Assembly (NCBI RefSeq): GCF_900142965.1
Contig: NZ_FRCQ01000005.1
Coordinates: 124,001 to 188,000, forward strand
Direction of reading: 5' to 3'
DNA length: 64,000 bases
DNA from: Rhizobacter sp. OV335
GTDB lineage: Bacteria; Pseudomonadota; Gammaproteobacteria; Burkholderiales; Burkholderiaceae_C
Position numbers and translations under genes: made by a program. Under the pieces are notes generated by a model. The model had not been told where the DNA came from, searched no databases, and saw nothing but the letters and a program-made list of their open reading frames with translations. The first letter of the stretch is position 1. The number at the start of each line of letters is the position of its first letter. Positions 1 to 11,930 of the stretch are shown one piece after another.

Positions 1-654
1 GCAGCGGTGCGCCCGCTCGGCCTGGAAGCGCATCAGCGCGGTGAAGCGTTCGCTGTAGCCCCAGGGGGCCGTGCGTTTCAACAGCTCGTGGGCTTTCACG
101 TCGAACTGCTGCAGTTCGGAGATCGGCAGGTAGATGCGCCCGCGGCGCGCATCGTCGCCCACGTCGCGGATGATGTTGGTCAGCTGCATCGCGAGGCCCA
201 GCTTGTGGGCGTATTGCAGTGTCTGGTCGGTGCTGCGGCCGAAAATGCTGGCCGCAACCTCGCCGACGATGCCCGCCACCAGGTGGCAGTAGCGCTGCAG
301 CCCGGGGTAGTCGAGGTAGCGCGACTGCTCCAGATCCATCTGGCAACCGTCGATCACCGCATGCAGGTGCTCGGCGCGGATGCCGAACTCGGCGGTTTGC
401 GGCATCAGGGCCTGCATCACCGGATGGCTCGCCTGGCCGGCGAAGGCGGTGGCCACCTCCTTGCGCCACCATGCGAGCTTGGTGGCGGCGACGCCGGGGT
501 CCTGCACCTCGTCGACGACATCGTCCACCTCACGGCAGAAGGCGTAGAACGCGGTGATCGCCGCGCGGCGTGGCGGCGGCAGGAACAGGAAGGCGTAGTA
601 GAAACTCGAGCCGCTTTTGGCGGCCTTGTCCTGCACGTATTGCTGGGGCGTCAT
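1..654 (-). CDS. hpnD: Presqualene diphosphate synthase HpnD (3' end outside window)
   Basis: The reading frame from the ATG at 654 runs off the left edge after 218 codons, so roughly the last quarter is missing. The product looks like a squalene/phytoene synthase-family enzyme that condenses two farnesyl diphosphates to presqualene diphosphate for squalene and hopanoid synthesis. Both Asp-rich Mg-diphosphate motifs are visible: DDVVD at residues 44-48 and DVGDD at 164-168, the latter followed by RGRIYLP. No good ribosome binding site precedes the ATG, but conserved sequence begins right after it. It diverges from the RND operon. HpnC, the partner enzyme, is the main alternative; the missing C-terminus and neighbour would decide. 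Confidence 0.82.
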   Translation of the reverse strand, partial: MTPQQYVQDKAAKSGSSFYYAFLFLPPPRRAAITAFYAFCREVDDVVDEVQDPGVAATKLAWWRKEVATAFAGQASHPVMQALMPQTAEFGIRAEHLHAVIDGCQMDLEQSRYLDYPGLQRYCHLVAGIVGEVAASIFGRSTDQTLQYAHKLGLAMQLTNIIRDVGDDARRGRIYLPISELQQFDVKAHELLKRTAPWGYSERFTALMRFQAERAHRC

Positions 655-766
655 CGTCGGTCGTGATCAATTCAGCGCGCATTGTCGCTGGGTCCGCTCC
701 GGGCGCTTGTGACGTGTCGAAAGATGCCAGCGATGGTTTGACACCTGGGATTCACCCGAATACATT

Positions 767-815
767 ACTGACCGGTCAGTCAGTTGTACAGTAACTGACG
801 TACCGTAACTGACGT
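767..815. promoter_or_regulatory. Palindrome and repeat cluster before the RND operon
   Basis: A perfect 14-bp palindrome ACTGACCGGTCAGT lies at 767-780. It is followed by an imperfect palindrome (CAGTT at 781-785, AACTG at 793-797) and a direct repeat GTAACTGACGT at 791-801 and 805-815. All share the core (A/C)TGAC/GTCAG. Such clusters upstream of RND pumps are usually operators for TetR-type repressors. No regulator gene is adjacent, so the factor would be encoded elsewhere; this is inference. Confidence 0.55.
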
Positions 816-868
816 CAGCCCCCGATTCCAATTCTCCCGCCCCGTTCACCGCTTCGAAGAGGATTCCG

Positions 869-2005
869 ATGCGATCCACGCTGTTCATTGCCTTGGCCGG
901 TGCGGCCGTCCTGGCTGCCTGCTCCAAGACCGAACCCGCTGCCGAGCCGGTGCGCGCCGTGCGCACCCTGACCGTCGCCAGCGGCGCCGCGGGTGGCACC
1001 CGCGAGTACGCGGCCGAGATCAAGGCGCGCACCGAATCGAAGCTGGGCTTCCGGGTGGGCGGCAAGATCACGCGCCGCTCGGCCAACGTGGGCGACACCG
1101 TCAAGGCCGGCCAGGTGCTGGCGCAGCTCGACCCGCAAGACCTGAAGCTGGCGCAGGAGTCGGCGCGCGCAGGCTTGGCCGCGGCGCAGACCAACCTCGA
1201 ACTCGCGAACGCCGACTACAAGCGCTACAAGGACCTGCGCGACCAGGGCTTCATCAGCTCGGCCGAGCTGGAGCGCCGCGACACCGCGCTGAAGTCTGCC
1301 CAGGCGCAGTTCGACCAGGCGCGCGCGCAGGCCGGCGTGCAGGGCAACCAGGCCGCCTACGCGGCGCTGGTGGCCGATGCGAACGGCGTGATCACCGGCG
1401 TGGACGCCGAGCCCGGCATGGTGGTCGCGGCCGGCACGCCGGTCGTGCGCCTCGCGCAAGACGGCCCGCGCGACGTGGTGTTCTCGGTGCCCGAGGACCA
1501 CGTCGGCGACCTGCGTGCACTGGCCCGCAAGCCCGGCGCGCTGAAGGTGCGCCTATGGGGCAGCACCGATGCGGTGTCGGCGTCGATCCGCGAGGTGGCC
1601 GCTGCCGCCGATGCCGCGACGCGCACCTTCCAGGTCAAGGCCGACATCGGCGAGCTGCCGGCCCGCCTGGGCCAGACCGCCACCGTGCTGATCGAGCTGC
1701 CGCAGCAATCGGGCGTCGTGCGCCTGCCGCTGTCGGCCGTCACCGAGCTGCAGGGCCGCACCTCGGTGTGGCTGGTCGACAAGAACGCCCAGGGCGTGCT
1801 CAGCGTCAAGGCGCAGGCGATCCAGGTGGCGGGTGCCGACGGCAACACCGTGGTGGTGGCCAGCGGCCTCGCACCCGGCCAGGTGGTGGTGACGGCCGGC
1901 GTGCACGTGCTGTCGCCCGGCCAGCAGGTGAAGATGTACATCGAGCCGACCGCGCAGAACGGCAACCCGGCTGCGATGGCGCCTGCCAGCGCGGCGTCCC
2001 GCTAA
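869..2005 (+). CDS. RND efflux periplasmic adaptor lipoprotein
   Basis: This 378-residue protein is a membrane-fusion (HlyD/AcrA-type) adaptor that would link the downstream inner-membrane RND pump to an outer-membrane channel. A lipoprotein signal peptide ends in the lipobox LAAC, with Cys18 as the lipidated residue. A biotinyl-lipoyl-like half follows (GGKITRRSANVGDTVKAGQ near residues 66-84), then an alpha-helical hairpin rich in Ala/Gln and the beta-barrel region. The start at 869 has an AGAGGA ribosome binding site. The permease starts 22 bp after its stop, so the two form an operon. No outer-membrane factor gene is present in the window. The substrate cannot be told from sequence. Confidence 0.88.
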   Translation: MRSTLFIALAGAAVLAACSKTEPAAEPVRAVRTLTVASGAAGGTREYAAEIKARTESKLGFRVGGKITRRSANVGDTVKAGQVLAQLDPQDLKLAQESARAGLAAAQTNLELANADYKRYKDLRDQGFISSAELERRDTALKSAQAQFDQARAQAGVQGNQAAYAALVADANGVITGVDAEPGMVVAAGTPVVRLAQDGPRDVVFSVPEDHVGDLRALARKPGALKVRLWGSTDAVSASIREVAAAADAATRTFQVKADIGELPARLGQTATVLIELPQQSGVVRLPLSAVTELQGRTSVWLVDKNAQGVLSVKAQAIQVAGADGNTVVVASGLAPGQVVVTAGVHVLSPGQQVKMYIEPTAQNGNPAAMAPASAASR

Positions 2006-2027
2006 GCCCCCGCGCCCGAGGCACCGC

Positions 2028-5000
2028 ATGAGCCCCCAAGACCACCACGACGCCCCGCACGACGACGTGCCGACCTCGCGTTTCAACATCTCCCGCTGGG
2101 CGCTGGAGCACCAGCCGCTGACGCGCTACCTGATGGTGGTGCTGATGGTGCTGGGCTTCGCCGCCTACTTCCAGCTCGGCCAGGACGAAGACCCGCCGTT
2201 CACCTTCCGCGCGATGGTGGTGCAGGCCTACTGGCCCGGCGCGACGGCGCAGCAGATGGCCGAGCAGGTCACCGACAAGATCGAGAAGACGCTGCAGGAA
2301 GCGCCGTACGCCGACAAGATCCGCAGCTACACCAAGCCGGGCGAGTCGCTGACGATCTTCAACATCAAGGACAACTCGCCGCCGAAGGAAGTCAACAACG
2401 TCTGGTACCAGACGCGCAAGAAGATCGGCGACATGCGCTCGACGCTGCCGTCCGGCGTGATCGGCCCAATATTCAACGACGAGTTCGGCGACGTCTACGG
2501 CTCGATCTTCGCGCTGTCGGCCGATGGGTTCACCTATGAAGAACTGCGCCAGCGTGCCGAAGAGGTGCGCCAGAAGCTGCTGAAGCTGCCCGACGTGGCC
2601 AAGGTGCAGGTGTTCGGCGCACAGCCGGAGAAGATCTTCATCGAGATCTCGCAGAAGCGCCTCGCGTCGCTGGGGCTGGATTTCAACCAGGTGATCACGC
2701 AGATCGGCGCGCAGAACGCGGTCGAAGGCGCCGGCGTGCTGAACGCCGGCAGCGACAACCTGCAGGTGCGCGTGGGCGGCCAGTTCAACTCGGTCGAGGA
2801 ACTCGCGGCCTTCCCGATCCGCGCGACCAACGCCAGCACCGGCGCGGCGAGCACGCTGCGCCTGTCCGACATCGCGACCATCAAGCGCGACTACGTCGAC
2901 CCGCCCGCCGTCAAGGTGCGCCACCAGGGCCACGAGGTCATCGCACTGGGCATCTCGATGAACAAGGGCGGCGACATCATCGAGCTCGGCAAGGTGCTGA
3001 GGGGCCGGGTGTCGCAGATCCAGAAGGAGCTGCCGATCGGCATCGAGCTGTCGCAGATCCAGGACCAGCCGTCGGCGGTGACCACCTCGGTGGGCGAGTT
3101 CGTGCACGTGCTGATCGAGGCCGTGATCGTGGTGCTGGCCGTCAGCTTCATCAGCCTGGGCCTGCACACCCGGCCGCTGCGCATCGACGTGTGGCCGGGC
3201 CTGGTGGTGGGCATCACGATCCCGCTGGTGCTCGCGATCACCTTCGTCACGATGTTCTACTGGGGCGTCGGGCTGCACAAGATCTCGCTGGGCTCGCTGA
3301 TCATCGCGCTCGGGCTGCTGGTCGACGACGCGATCATCTCGGTCGAAATGATGGTGCGCAAGCTCGAAGAGGGCTATGACAAGATGCGCGCCGCGACCTT
3401 CGCCTACGACGTGACCGCGATGCCGATGCTGACCGGCACGCTGATCACCGCGACCGGCTTCCTGCCGATCGGCCTGGCCAAGTCGACGGTGGGCGAGTAC
3501 ACCTTCGCGATCTTCGCGGTGACCACCGCGGCGCTGCTGATCTCGTGGGTGGTGTCGGTCTACTTCGTGCCGTACCTCGGCGCCAAGCTGCTGCACGTGC
3601 GCAGCAAGATGCATGGCGGCGAAGAACACCACGAGCTGTTCGACACGCCGTTCTATGCGCGCTTCAGGCGCGCGGTGAACTGGTGCGTGCAACACCGCTG
3701 GATCACCATCGGCATCACGATCGGCATCTTCGTGCTCGGCCTGATGGGCATGGGCAAGGTGCAGCAGCAGTTCTTCCCCGATTCGAGCCGGCCGGAGATC
3801 CTGGTCGACCTGTGGCTGCCCGAAGGCGCCACCATCCAGTCGAGCGAGGCCCTGGCCAAGCGCTTCGAGGCCCGCATGCTGAAGGAGCCGGGCATCGTCG
3901 ACGTGTCGATCTGGGTCGGCAGCGGCGTGCCGCGCTTCTACCTGCCGCTCGACCAGATCTTTCCGCAGAGCAACGTCAGCCAGGTCATCCTGATCCCGAA
4001 GGACCTGAGCACGCGCAACGACCTGCGCCGCAAGCTGCCGACGCTGCTGGCCGACGAGTTCCCCGATGCGCGCGGCCGCGTCAAGCTGCTGCCCAACGGC
4101 CCGCCGGTGCCGTACCCGGTGCAGTTCCGCGTGATGGGGCCGGACGCGGCGCAGGCCCGTGCCTGGGCCGACAAGGCCAAGGACATCCTGCGCACCAACA
4201 CCAACATGCGCGGCGTCAACGACAACTGGAACGAGTCGGTCAAGGTGCTGCGCCTGGAGGTCGACCAGGACAAGGCGCGTGCGCTCGGCGTGACGAGCCA
4301 GGCCATCGCCACCGCGTCGCGCACCATCCTGTCGGGCAACACCGTCGGGCAGTACCGCGAGGCCGACCGGCTGATCGACATCGTCGTGCGCCAGCCGCTG
4401 GACGAGCGCAATGCCATCACCGACATCGGCAACGCCTACCTGCCGACCGCGAGCGGCCGCTCGATCCCGCTGACGCAGATCGCCAAGATCGGCTTCACCT
4501 GGGAGCCCGGCGTGCTGTGGCGCGAGGGCCGCGACTATGCGGTGACGGTGCAGGGCGACGTGGTGCAGGGCATCCAGGGCCCGACCGTGACGATGCAGAT
4601 CTGGCCCGAGCTCGACAAGCTGCAGAAGACCATGCCCGACGGCTACCGCATCGAGATCGCCGGCGAGGTGGAGGAGAGCAGCAAGGGCACCGGCTCGATC
4701 GCCGCCGGCGCGCCGCTGATGCTGTTCATCATGTTCACGCTGCTGATGCTGCAGCTGCACAGCGTCAGCCGCTCGATCCTGGTGTTCCTGACGGCGCCGC
4801 TGGGCATCGCCGGGGTGTCGGGGGCCTTGCTGCTGCTGAACCGGCCGTTCGGCTTCGTCGCGCTGCTGGGCGTGATCGCGCTGGCCGGCATGATCATGCG
4901 CAACTCGGTGATCCTGATCGACCAGATCGAGCAGGACCGCTCGCGCGGCGTGCCGGCCTGGGAGGCGATCGTCGAATCGGCGGTGCGGCGTTTCCGCCCG

Positions 5001-5198
5001 ATCGTGCTGACGGCGGCGGCCGCGGTGCTCGCGATGATTCCGTTGTCGCGCAGCGTGTTCTGGGGGCCGATGGCGGTCGCCATCATGGGCGGGCTGATCG
5101 TCGCGACGGCATTGACGCTGCTGGCTTTGCCGGCGATGTATGCGGCCTGGTTCCGCGTCAAACCGGCGGAAGTCGAAAGAGCGGCCGCAAGCAGCTAA
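2028..5198 (+). CDS. RND efflux permease
   Basis: The 1056-residue product has the length and layout of AcrB-type inner-membrane proton antiporters: twelve membrane segments and two large periplasmic loops. The proton-relay Asp pair is visible as LLVDDAI with D433 and D434. In the segment equivalent to AcrB TM10, where AcrB has Lys940, this protein reads MRNSVILID with Arg958. The substitution keeps the charge and may be a subfamily trait. It is translated right behind the adaptor gene, and a strong terminator follows at 5226. Substrate is unknown; the high-identity families are multidrug or solvent pumps rather than CzcA-type metal pumps, but that is a judgement by eye. Confidence 0.9.
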   Translation: MSPQDHHDAPHDDVPTSRFNISRWALEHQPLTRYLMVVLMVLGFAAYFQLGQDEDPPFTFRAMVVQAYWPGATAQQMAEQVTDKIEKTLQEAPYADKIRSYTKPGESLTIFNIKDNSPPKEVNNVWYQTRKKIGDMRSTLPSGVIGPIFNDEFGDVYGSIFALSADGFTYEELRQRAEEVRQKLLKLPDVAKVQVFGAQPEKIFIEISQKRLASLGLDFNQVITQIGAQNAVEGAGVLNAGSDNLQVRVGGQFNSVEELAAFPIRATNASTGAASTLRLSDIATIKRDYVDPPAVKVRHQGHEVIALGISMNKGGDIIELGKVLRGRVSQIQKELPIGIELSQIQDQPSAVTTSVGEFVHVLIEAVIVVLAVSFISLGLHTRPLRIDVWPGLVVGITIPLVLAITFVTMFYWGVGLHKISLGSLIIALGLLVDDAIISVEMMVRKLEEGYDKMRAATFAYDVTAMPMLTGTLITATGFLPIGLAKSTVGEYTFAIFAVTTAALLISWVVSVYFVPYLGAKLLHVRSKMHGGEEHHELFDTPFYARFRRAVNWCVQHRWITIGITIGIFVLGLMGMGKVQQQFFPDSSRPEILVDLWLPEGATIQSSEALAKRFEARMLKEPGIVDVSIWVGSGVPRFYLPLDQIFPQSNVSQVILIPKDLSTRNDLRRKLPTLLADEFPDARGRVKLLPNGPPVPYPVQFRVMGPDAAQARAWADKAKDILRTNTNMRGVNDNWNESVKVLRLEVDQDKARALGVTSQAIATASRTILSGNTVGQYREADRLIDIVVRQPLDERNAITDIGNAYLPTASGRSIPLTQIAKIGFTWEPGVLWREGRDYAVTVQGDVVQGIQGPTVTMQIWPELDKLQKTMPDGYRIEIAGEVEESSKGTGSIAAGAPLMLFIMFTLLMLQLHSVSRSILVFLTAPLGIAGVSGALLLLNRPFGFVALLGVIALAGMIMRNSVILIDQIEQDRSRGVPAWEAIVESAVRRFRPIVLTAAAAVLAMIPLSRSVFWGPMAVAIMGGLIVATALTLLALPAMYAAWFRVKPAEVERAAASS

Positions 5199-5225
5199 AC
5201 TACGCGGTTTACCGAATCGCCTGAA

Positions 5226-5256
5226 AAGGGAAGCTTCGGCTTCCCTTGCTTTTTAT
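5226..5256 (+). terminator. Rho-independent terminator of RND operon
   Basis: A perfect 9-bp stem, AAGGGAAGC (5226-5234) with GCTTCCCTT (5239-5247), closes a TTCG tetraloop and is followed by GCTTTTTATT. It sits between the permease stop and tRNA-Leu. A near copy of this stem follows tRNA-Gly at 11697. Confidence 0.9.
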
Positions 5257-5266
5257 TGCACACCGT

Positions 5267-5353
5267 GCGCGGGTGGCGAAATTGGTAGACGCACCAGGTT
5301 TAGGTCCTGACGCCAGCGATGGTGTGGGGGTTCGAGTCCCCCCCCGCGCACCA
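5267..5353 (+). tRNA. tRNA-Leu (anticodon TAG)
   Basis: The 87-nt sequence folds as a class II tRNA with a long variable arm. The acceptor stem is GCGCGGG (5267-5273) with CCCGCGC (5343-5349), and CCA is encoded at 5351-5353. The anticodon loop TTTAGGT places TAG at 5301-5303, reading CUA codons. The T-arm contains GTTCGAGTCC. Position 27-43 of the anticodon stem appears to be a C-A mismatch. It lies 29 bp before trigger factor. Confidence 0.95.
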
Positions 5354-5382
5354 GCTAACGAAACCAGAGAGTCCAGACAATC

Positions 5383-6690
5383 ATGGCTGTCACTGTAGAA
5401 ACCCTCGAGAAGCTCGAACGCCGCATCACGCTCACGCTGGCGGCCGACACGATCAACAACGAGGTCGAATCGCGCCTGAAGCGCCTGTCCCGCACGGTCA
5501 AGGCGGATGGGTTCCGCCCCGGCAAGGTGCCGATGAGCGTGGTGTCCCAGCGCTACGGCTATTCAGTGCAGTACGAGGTGATGAACGACAAGGTCGGTCA
5601 AGCCTTCGCACAGGCCACCGCCGAAGCCAAGCTGCGCGTCGCCGGTGCCCCGCGCATCAGCGAGAAGGAGACCGCTCCCGAAGGCCAGATGGCCTTCGAC
5701 GCCGTCTTCGAGGTGTACCCCGAGGTCAAGCTCGGCGACCTGTCGGCGGCCGAGGTCGAGCGCGTCAGCACCGAAGTGACCGATGCCGCGATCGACAAGA
5801 CGCTGGACATCCTGCGCAAGCAGCGCCGCACCTTCGCGCAGCGCCCGCAGGGCGAGGCTGCCGCCGAAGGCGACCGCGTGACGATCGACTTCGAAGGCAA
5901 GATCGACGGCGTGCCGTTCGACGGCGGCAAGGCCGAGGGCTTCCAGTTCCTGATCGGTGAAGGCCAGATGCTCGAGGCCTTCGAGAAGGCGGTGCGCGGC
6001 ATGAAGACCGGCGACTCGAAGACCTTCCCGCTGCAGTTCCCCGAGGACTACCAGGGCAAGGACGTCGCCGGCAAGGAAGCCGACTTCCTGGTCACGCTGA
6101 ACAAGGTCGAGGCGCAGAACCTGCCCGAGGTCAACGATGCGCTGGCCAAGTCGCTGGGCATCAAGGAAGGCACGGTCGACGCGCTGCGCGCCGACATCAA
6201 GCGCAACCTTGAGCGCGAGGTCAAGTTCCGCGTGCTGGCCCGCAACAAGTCGTCGGTGATGGACGCGCTGGTCAAGAGCGCCGAGCTCGACCTGCCGACC
6301 TCGCTGGTCAACGGCGAAGTCGAGCGCATGACCGAAGGCGCCCGTGCCGACCTGAAGAAGCGCGGCATCAAGGACGCCGACACCGCGCCGATCCCGGCCG
6401 AGATCTTCCAGCCGCAGGCCGAGCGCCGCGTGCGCCTGGGCCTGGTCGTCGCCGAACTGGTCCGCTCGAACAACCTGCAGGCCAAGCCCGAGCAGCTGCA
6501 GGCGCACATCGAAGAGATGGCGCAGAGCTACGAGAAGCCGGCTGAAGTGGTGCGCTGGTACCTGGGCAGCCGCGAGCGCATGGCCGAGGTCGAAGGCGTG
6601 GTCATCGAGAACAACGTCACCGATTTCGTGCTCGGCAAGGCGAAGGTCACTGACAAGGTGCTGCCGTTCGACGAACTGATGGCCGGCTGA
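5383..6690 (+). CDS. tig: Trigger factor
   Basis: Ribosome-associated chaperone and peptidyl-prolyl isomerase that binds nascent chains at the exit tunnel. The 435 residues match the family length of about 430. The ribosome-docking signature GFRPGKVP is at residues 43-50. The FKBP-like isomerase domain spans roughly 150-245 (GDRVTIDFEGKIDG, then the LIGEGQMLEAFEKA region), and a helical C-terminal chaperone domain follows. It heads the classical tig-clpP-clpX-lon order, so newly made proteins meet the chaperone and the two ATP-dependent proteases from one locus. A GC-rich hairpin after the stop suggests it is a separate transcription unit from clpP. Confidence 0.97.
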   Translation: MAVTVETLEKLERRITLTLAADTINNEVESRLKRLSRTVKADGFRPGKVPMSVVSQRYGYSVQYEVMNDKVGQAFAQATAEAKLRVAGAPRISEKETAPEGQMAFDAVFEVYPEVKLGDLSAAEVERVSTEVTDAAIDKTLDILRKQRRTFAQRPQGEAAAEGDRVTIDFEGKIDGVPFDGGKAEGFQFLIGEGQMLEAFEKAVRGMKTGDSKTFPLQFPEDYQGKDVAGKEADFLVTLNKVEAQNLPEVNDALAKSLGIKEGTVDALRADIKRNLEREVKFRVLARNKSSVMDALVKSAELDLPTSLVNGEVERMTEGARADLKKRGIKDADTAPIPAEIFQPQAERRVRLGLVVAELVRSNNLQAKPEQLQAHIEEMAQSYEKPAEVVRWYLGSRERMAEVEGVVIENNVTDFVLGKAKVTDKVLPFDELMAG

Positions 6691-6709
6691 TTTCTTCAGC
6701 CGTCATGCG

Positions 6710-6742
6710 AAGGGCGCCGGGCTGAAAGGCCCTGGCGCCCTT
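6710..6742 (+). terminator. Hairpin after tig
   Basis: AAGGGCGCCGGG (6710-6721) pairs with CCCTGGCGCCCTT (6730-6742), with one G-T pair, around a short loop. It lacks a clear T-run (TTCGTCATT follows), so it may be a weak terminator or an mRNA 3' stabiliser. Confidence 0.6.
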
Positions 6743-6783
6743 CGTCATTCGAGGGTTTGTCCAGGCTGACGGACGCAGTTTCT

Positions 6784-6810
6784 TTGAACGCGGACTTGTC
6801 GCGACATAAT
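6784..6810 (+). promoter_or_regulatory. Possible sigma-70 promoter of clpP
   Basis: TTGAAC at 6784-6789 and CATAAT at 6805-6810 are separated by 15 bp, shorter than the ideal 17. This is the only AT-rich patch in the 175-bp tig-clpP gap and lies 55 bp before the clpP start. Assigned from hexamer likeness only. Confidence 0.35.
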
Positions 6811-6865
6811 CAAACCCAATCTCCGTGGGACTATCACGAACCTCCTCAAGGACGCAAGGACGATC

Positions 6866-7489
6866 ATGAGCGCGCTGGAAACACAAAGTCTGGGCATGGT
6901 GCCCATCGTCATCGAGCAGTCGGGCCGCGGGGAACGGGCTTACGACATCTACAGCCGCCTGCTGCGCGAGCGGGTCATCTTCCTGGTGGGGCCGGTCAAT
7001 GACCAGACGGCCAACCTGGTCGTGGCGCAGCTGCTGTTCCTCGAAAGCGAGAACCCCGACAAGGACATCTCGCTGTACATCAACTCGCCGGGCGGTTCGG
7101 TCAGCGCGGGCATGTCGATCTTCGACACGATGCAGTTCATCAAGCCCGACGTGTCCACGCTGTGCATGGGCATCGCCGCCAGCATGGGCTCGTTCCTGCT
7201 GATGGCCGGCGCCAAGGGCAAGCGCTTCGCGCTGCCGAATTCGCGCGTGATGATCCACCAGCCGTCGGGCGGCGCGCAGGGCCAGGCCACCGACATCGAG
7301 ATCCATGCACGCGAGATCCTGAAGACGCGCGAGCAGCTGAACCGGATCTATGCCGAGCGCACCGGGCAGTCGATCGAGAAGATCCGTGCCGACATGGAGC
7401 GCGACTTCTTCCTCGATCCGACCGAAGCCAAGGACTACGGCCTGGTCGACCAGGTGCTGACGCAGCGGACTCCGCCCGCCGCCACCTGA
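6866..7489 (+). CDS. clpP: ATP-dependent Clp protease proteolytic subunit
   Basis: Serine peptidase that forms the double-heptamer chamber of ClpXP/ClpAP in the cytoplasm. The 207-residue product carries the complete triad: Ser106 in AASMGS, His131 in IHQPSGG and Asp180 in MERDFFL, with the same spacing as the E. coli enzyme (25 and 49 residues). The oxyanion-strand motif NSPGGSV is at 73-79. The short N-terminal extension before MVPIV matches the self-processed propeptide of betaproteobacterial ClpP. A GGGGCCC hairpin separates it from clpX, so the two genes can be transcribed together with partial termination. Confidence 0.97.
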   Translation: MSALETQSLGMVPIVIEQSGRGERAYDIYSRLLRERVIFLVGPVNDQTANLVVAQLLFLESENPDKDISLYINSPGGSVSAGMSIFDTMQFIKPDVSTLCMGIAASMGSFLLMAGAKGKRFALPNSRVMIHQPSGGAQGQATDIEIHAREILKTREQLNRIYAERTGQSIEKIRADMERDFFLDPTEAKDYGLVDQVLTQRTPPAAT

Positions 7490-7552
7490 GCTGACAGATC
7501 GGTGACCGGCCTCGGGTAAAACCGGGGTTGAAACCGAATGAAGCCATGGAAC

Positions 7553-7575
7553 GGGGCCCATTTGGGCCCCTTTTC
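7553..7575 (+). terminator. Terminator between clpP and clpX
   Basis: GGGGCCCA (7553-7560) and TGGGCCCC (7563-7570) form an 8-bp stem with a 2-nt gap, followed by TTTT. The core GGGGCCC palindrome plus T-run is a compact intrinsic terminator or attenuator. Confidence 0.75.
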
Positions 7576-7644
7576 CACGGCCTGGGCCTGAATTCTTTTG
7601 CTCTATCATTGACTCAGCCTTCCTAACGCACAGCGCATCCATCC

Positions 7645-8910
<1,266 letters not shown>

Positions 8911-8972
8911 ACAGGGCCTTCGCCACGACAACGGATCCTGATGTTTGCCGGTGCATCACACTGCGCCGGCTC

Positions 8973-9000
8973 CTTGCAAACGAATGCTTGAGCCCTAGAT
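8973..9000 (+). promoter_or_regulatory. Possible heat-shock (sigma-32) promoter of lon
   Basis: CTTGCA (8973-8978) and CCCTAGAT (8993-9000), 14 bp apart, resemble the sigma-32 elements CTTGAA and CCCCATNT with several mismatches. They lie 24 bp before the lon start. lon is a heat-shock gene in proteobacteria, which makes the position plausible; sequence support alone is weak. Confidence 0.35.
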
Positions 9001-9023
9001 GGGCTTGAGAAAGAGAGGTTCCA

Positions 9024-11462
<2,439 letters not shown>

Positions 11463-11475
11463 AAAAAGTCTGAAA

Positions 11476-11508
11476 AAAATCGGCCGCTCTTGCGAAGCGG
11501 CCGATTTT
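11476..11508 (+). terminator. Terminator of lon
   Basis: AAAATCGGCCGCT (11476-11488) pairs perfectly with AGCGGCCGATTTT (11496-11508) around a 7-nt loop. With A-run before and T-run after, it could stop transcription in both directions. Confidence 0.92.
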
Positions 11509-11615
11509 GAACATATACTGTGAGTCTTGGTTGATACAGCAAAGCAAGTGCAGCAATGCAGATGCAAAGCAAGTTGATCAAGTGGTCGAAAGATCAGGCC
11601 GAAAGGTCAGGCAAA

Positions 11616-11691
11616 GCGGGAGTAGCTCAGTTGGTAGAGCGCAACCTTGCCAAGGTTGAGGTCGCGAGTTCGAGCCTCGTCTCCCGCTCCA
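11616..11691 (+). tRNA. tRNA-Gly (anticodon GCC)
   Basis: 76-nt cloverleaf. Acceptor GCGGGAG (11616-11622) pairs with CTCCCGC (11681-11687), CCA is encoded at 11689-11691, and the anticodon stem CAACC/GGTTG encloses TTGCCAA with GCC at 11649-11651. T-arm has GTTCGAGCC. A terminator follows directly. Confidence 0.96.
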
Positions 11692-11696
11692 AATTC

Positions 11697-11724
11697 AAAG
11701 GGAAGCTTTCGGGCTTCCCTTTTT
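11697..11724 (+). terminator. Terminator of tRNA-Gly
   Basis: AAAGGGAAGC (11697-11706) pairs with GCTTCCCTTT (11713-11722) around TTTCGG, followed by more T. The stem repeats that of the terminator at 5226. Confidence 0.9.
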
Positions 11725-11789
11725 GCCAAGATGGCCTGAGCGTTGATCACATGGCGCACAGGGTCTTCTAGGCAAGGCAAGTTGAGCGG

Positions 11790-11863
11790 GGCGTGGTAGC
11801 AAAGCGGTTATGCACCGGATTGCAAATCCGTGTAGGTCGGTTCGACTCCGGCCCACGCCTCCA
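11790..11863 (+). tRNA. tRNA-Cys (anticodon GCA)
   Basis: 74-nt cloverleaf. Acceptor GGCGTGG (11790-11796) pairs with CCACGCC (11853-11859), and CCA is encoded at 11861-11863. The loop TTGCAAA places anticodon GCA at 11822-11824. T-arm has GTTCGACTCC. It lies 66 bp after the tRNA-Gly terminator, so it probably has its own promoter. Confidence 0.95.
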
Positions 11864-11891
11864 AAAGAGCCCATCAGATCAAGTGGTCAAG

Positions 11892-11918
11892 CGCCTCGCA
11901 CTGCGAGGCGTTTTTGTT
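11892..11918 (+). terminator. Terminator of tRNA-Cys
   Basis: CGCCTCGC (11892-11899) pairs with GCGAGGCG (11903-11910) around ACT, followed by TTTTTGTTT. Only 12 bp separate it from the stop of the converging minus-strand gene. Confidence 0.9.
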
Positions 11919-11930
11919 TCTGCAAGTGAC

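Noticed and set aside
1806-4760. Very long open frame antisense to the RND genes
   Set aside because: Composition (His/Arg/Asp/Gln/Val-rich) is that of a GC-rich codon-position shadow, and the sense strand encodes clear RND proteins.
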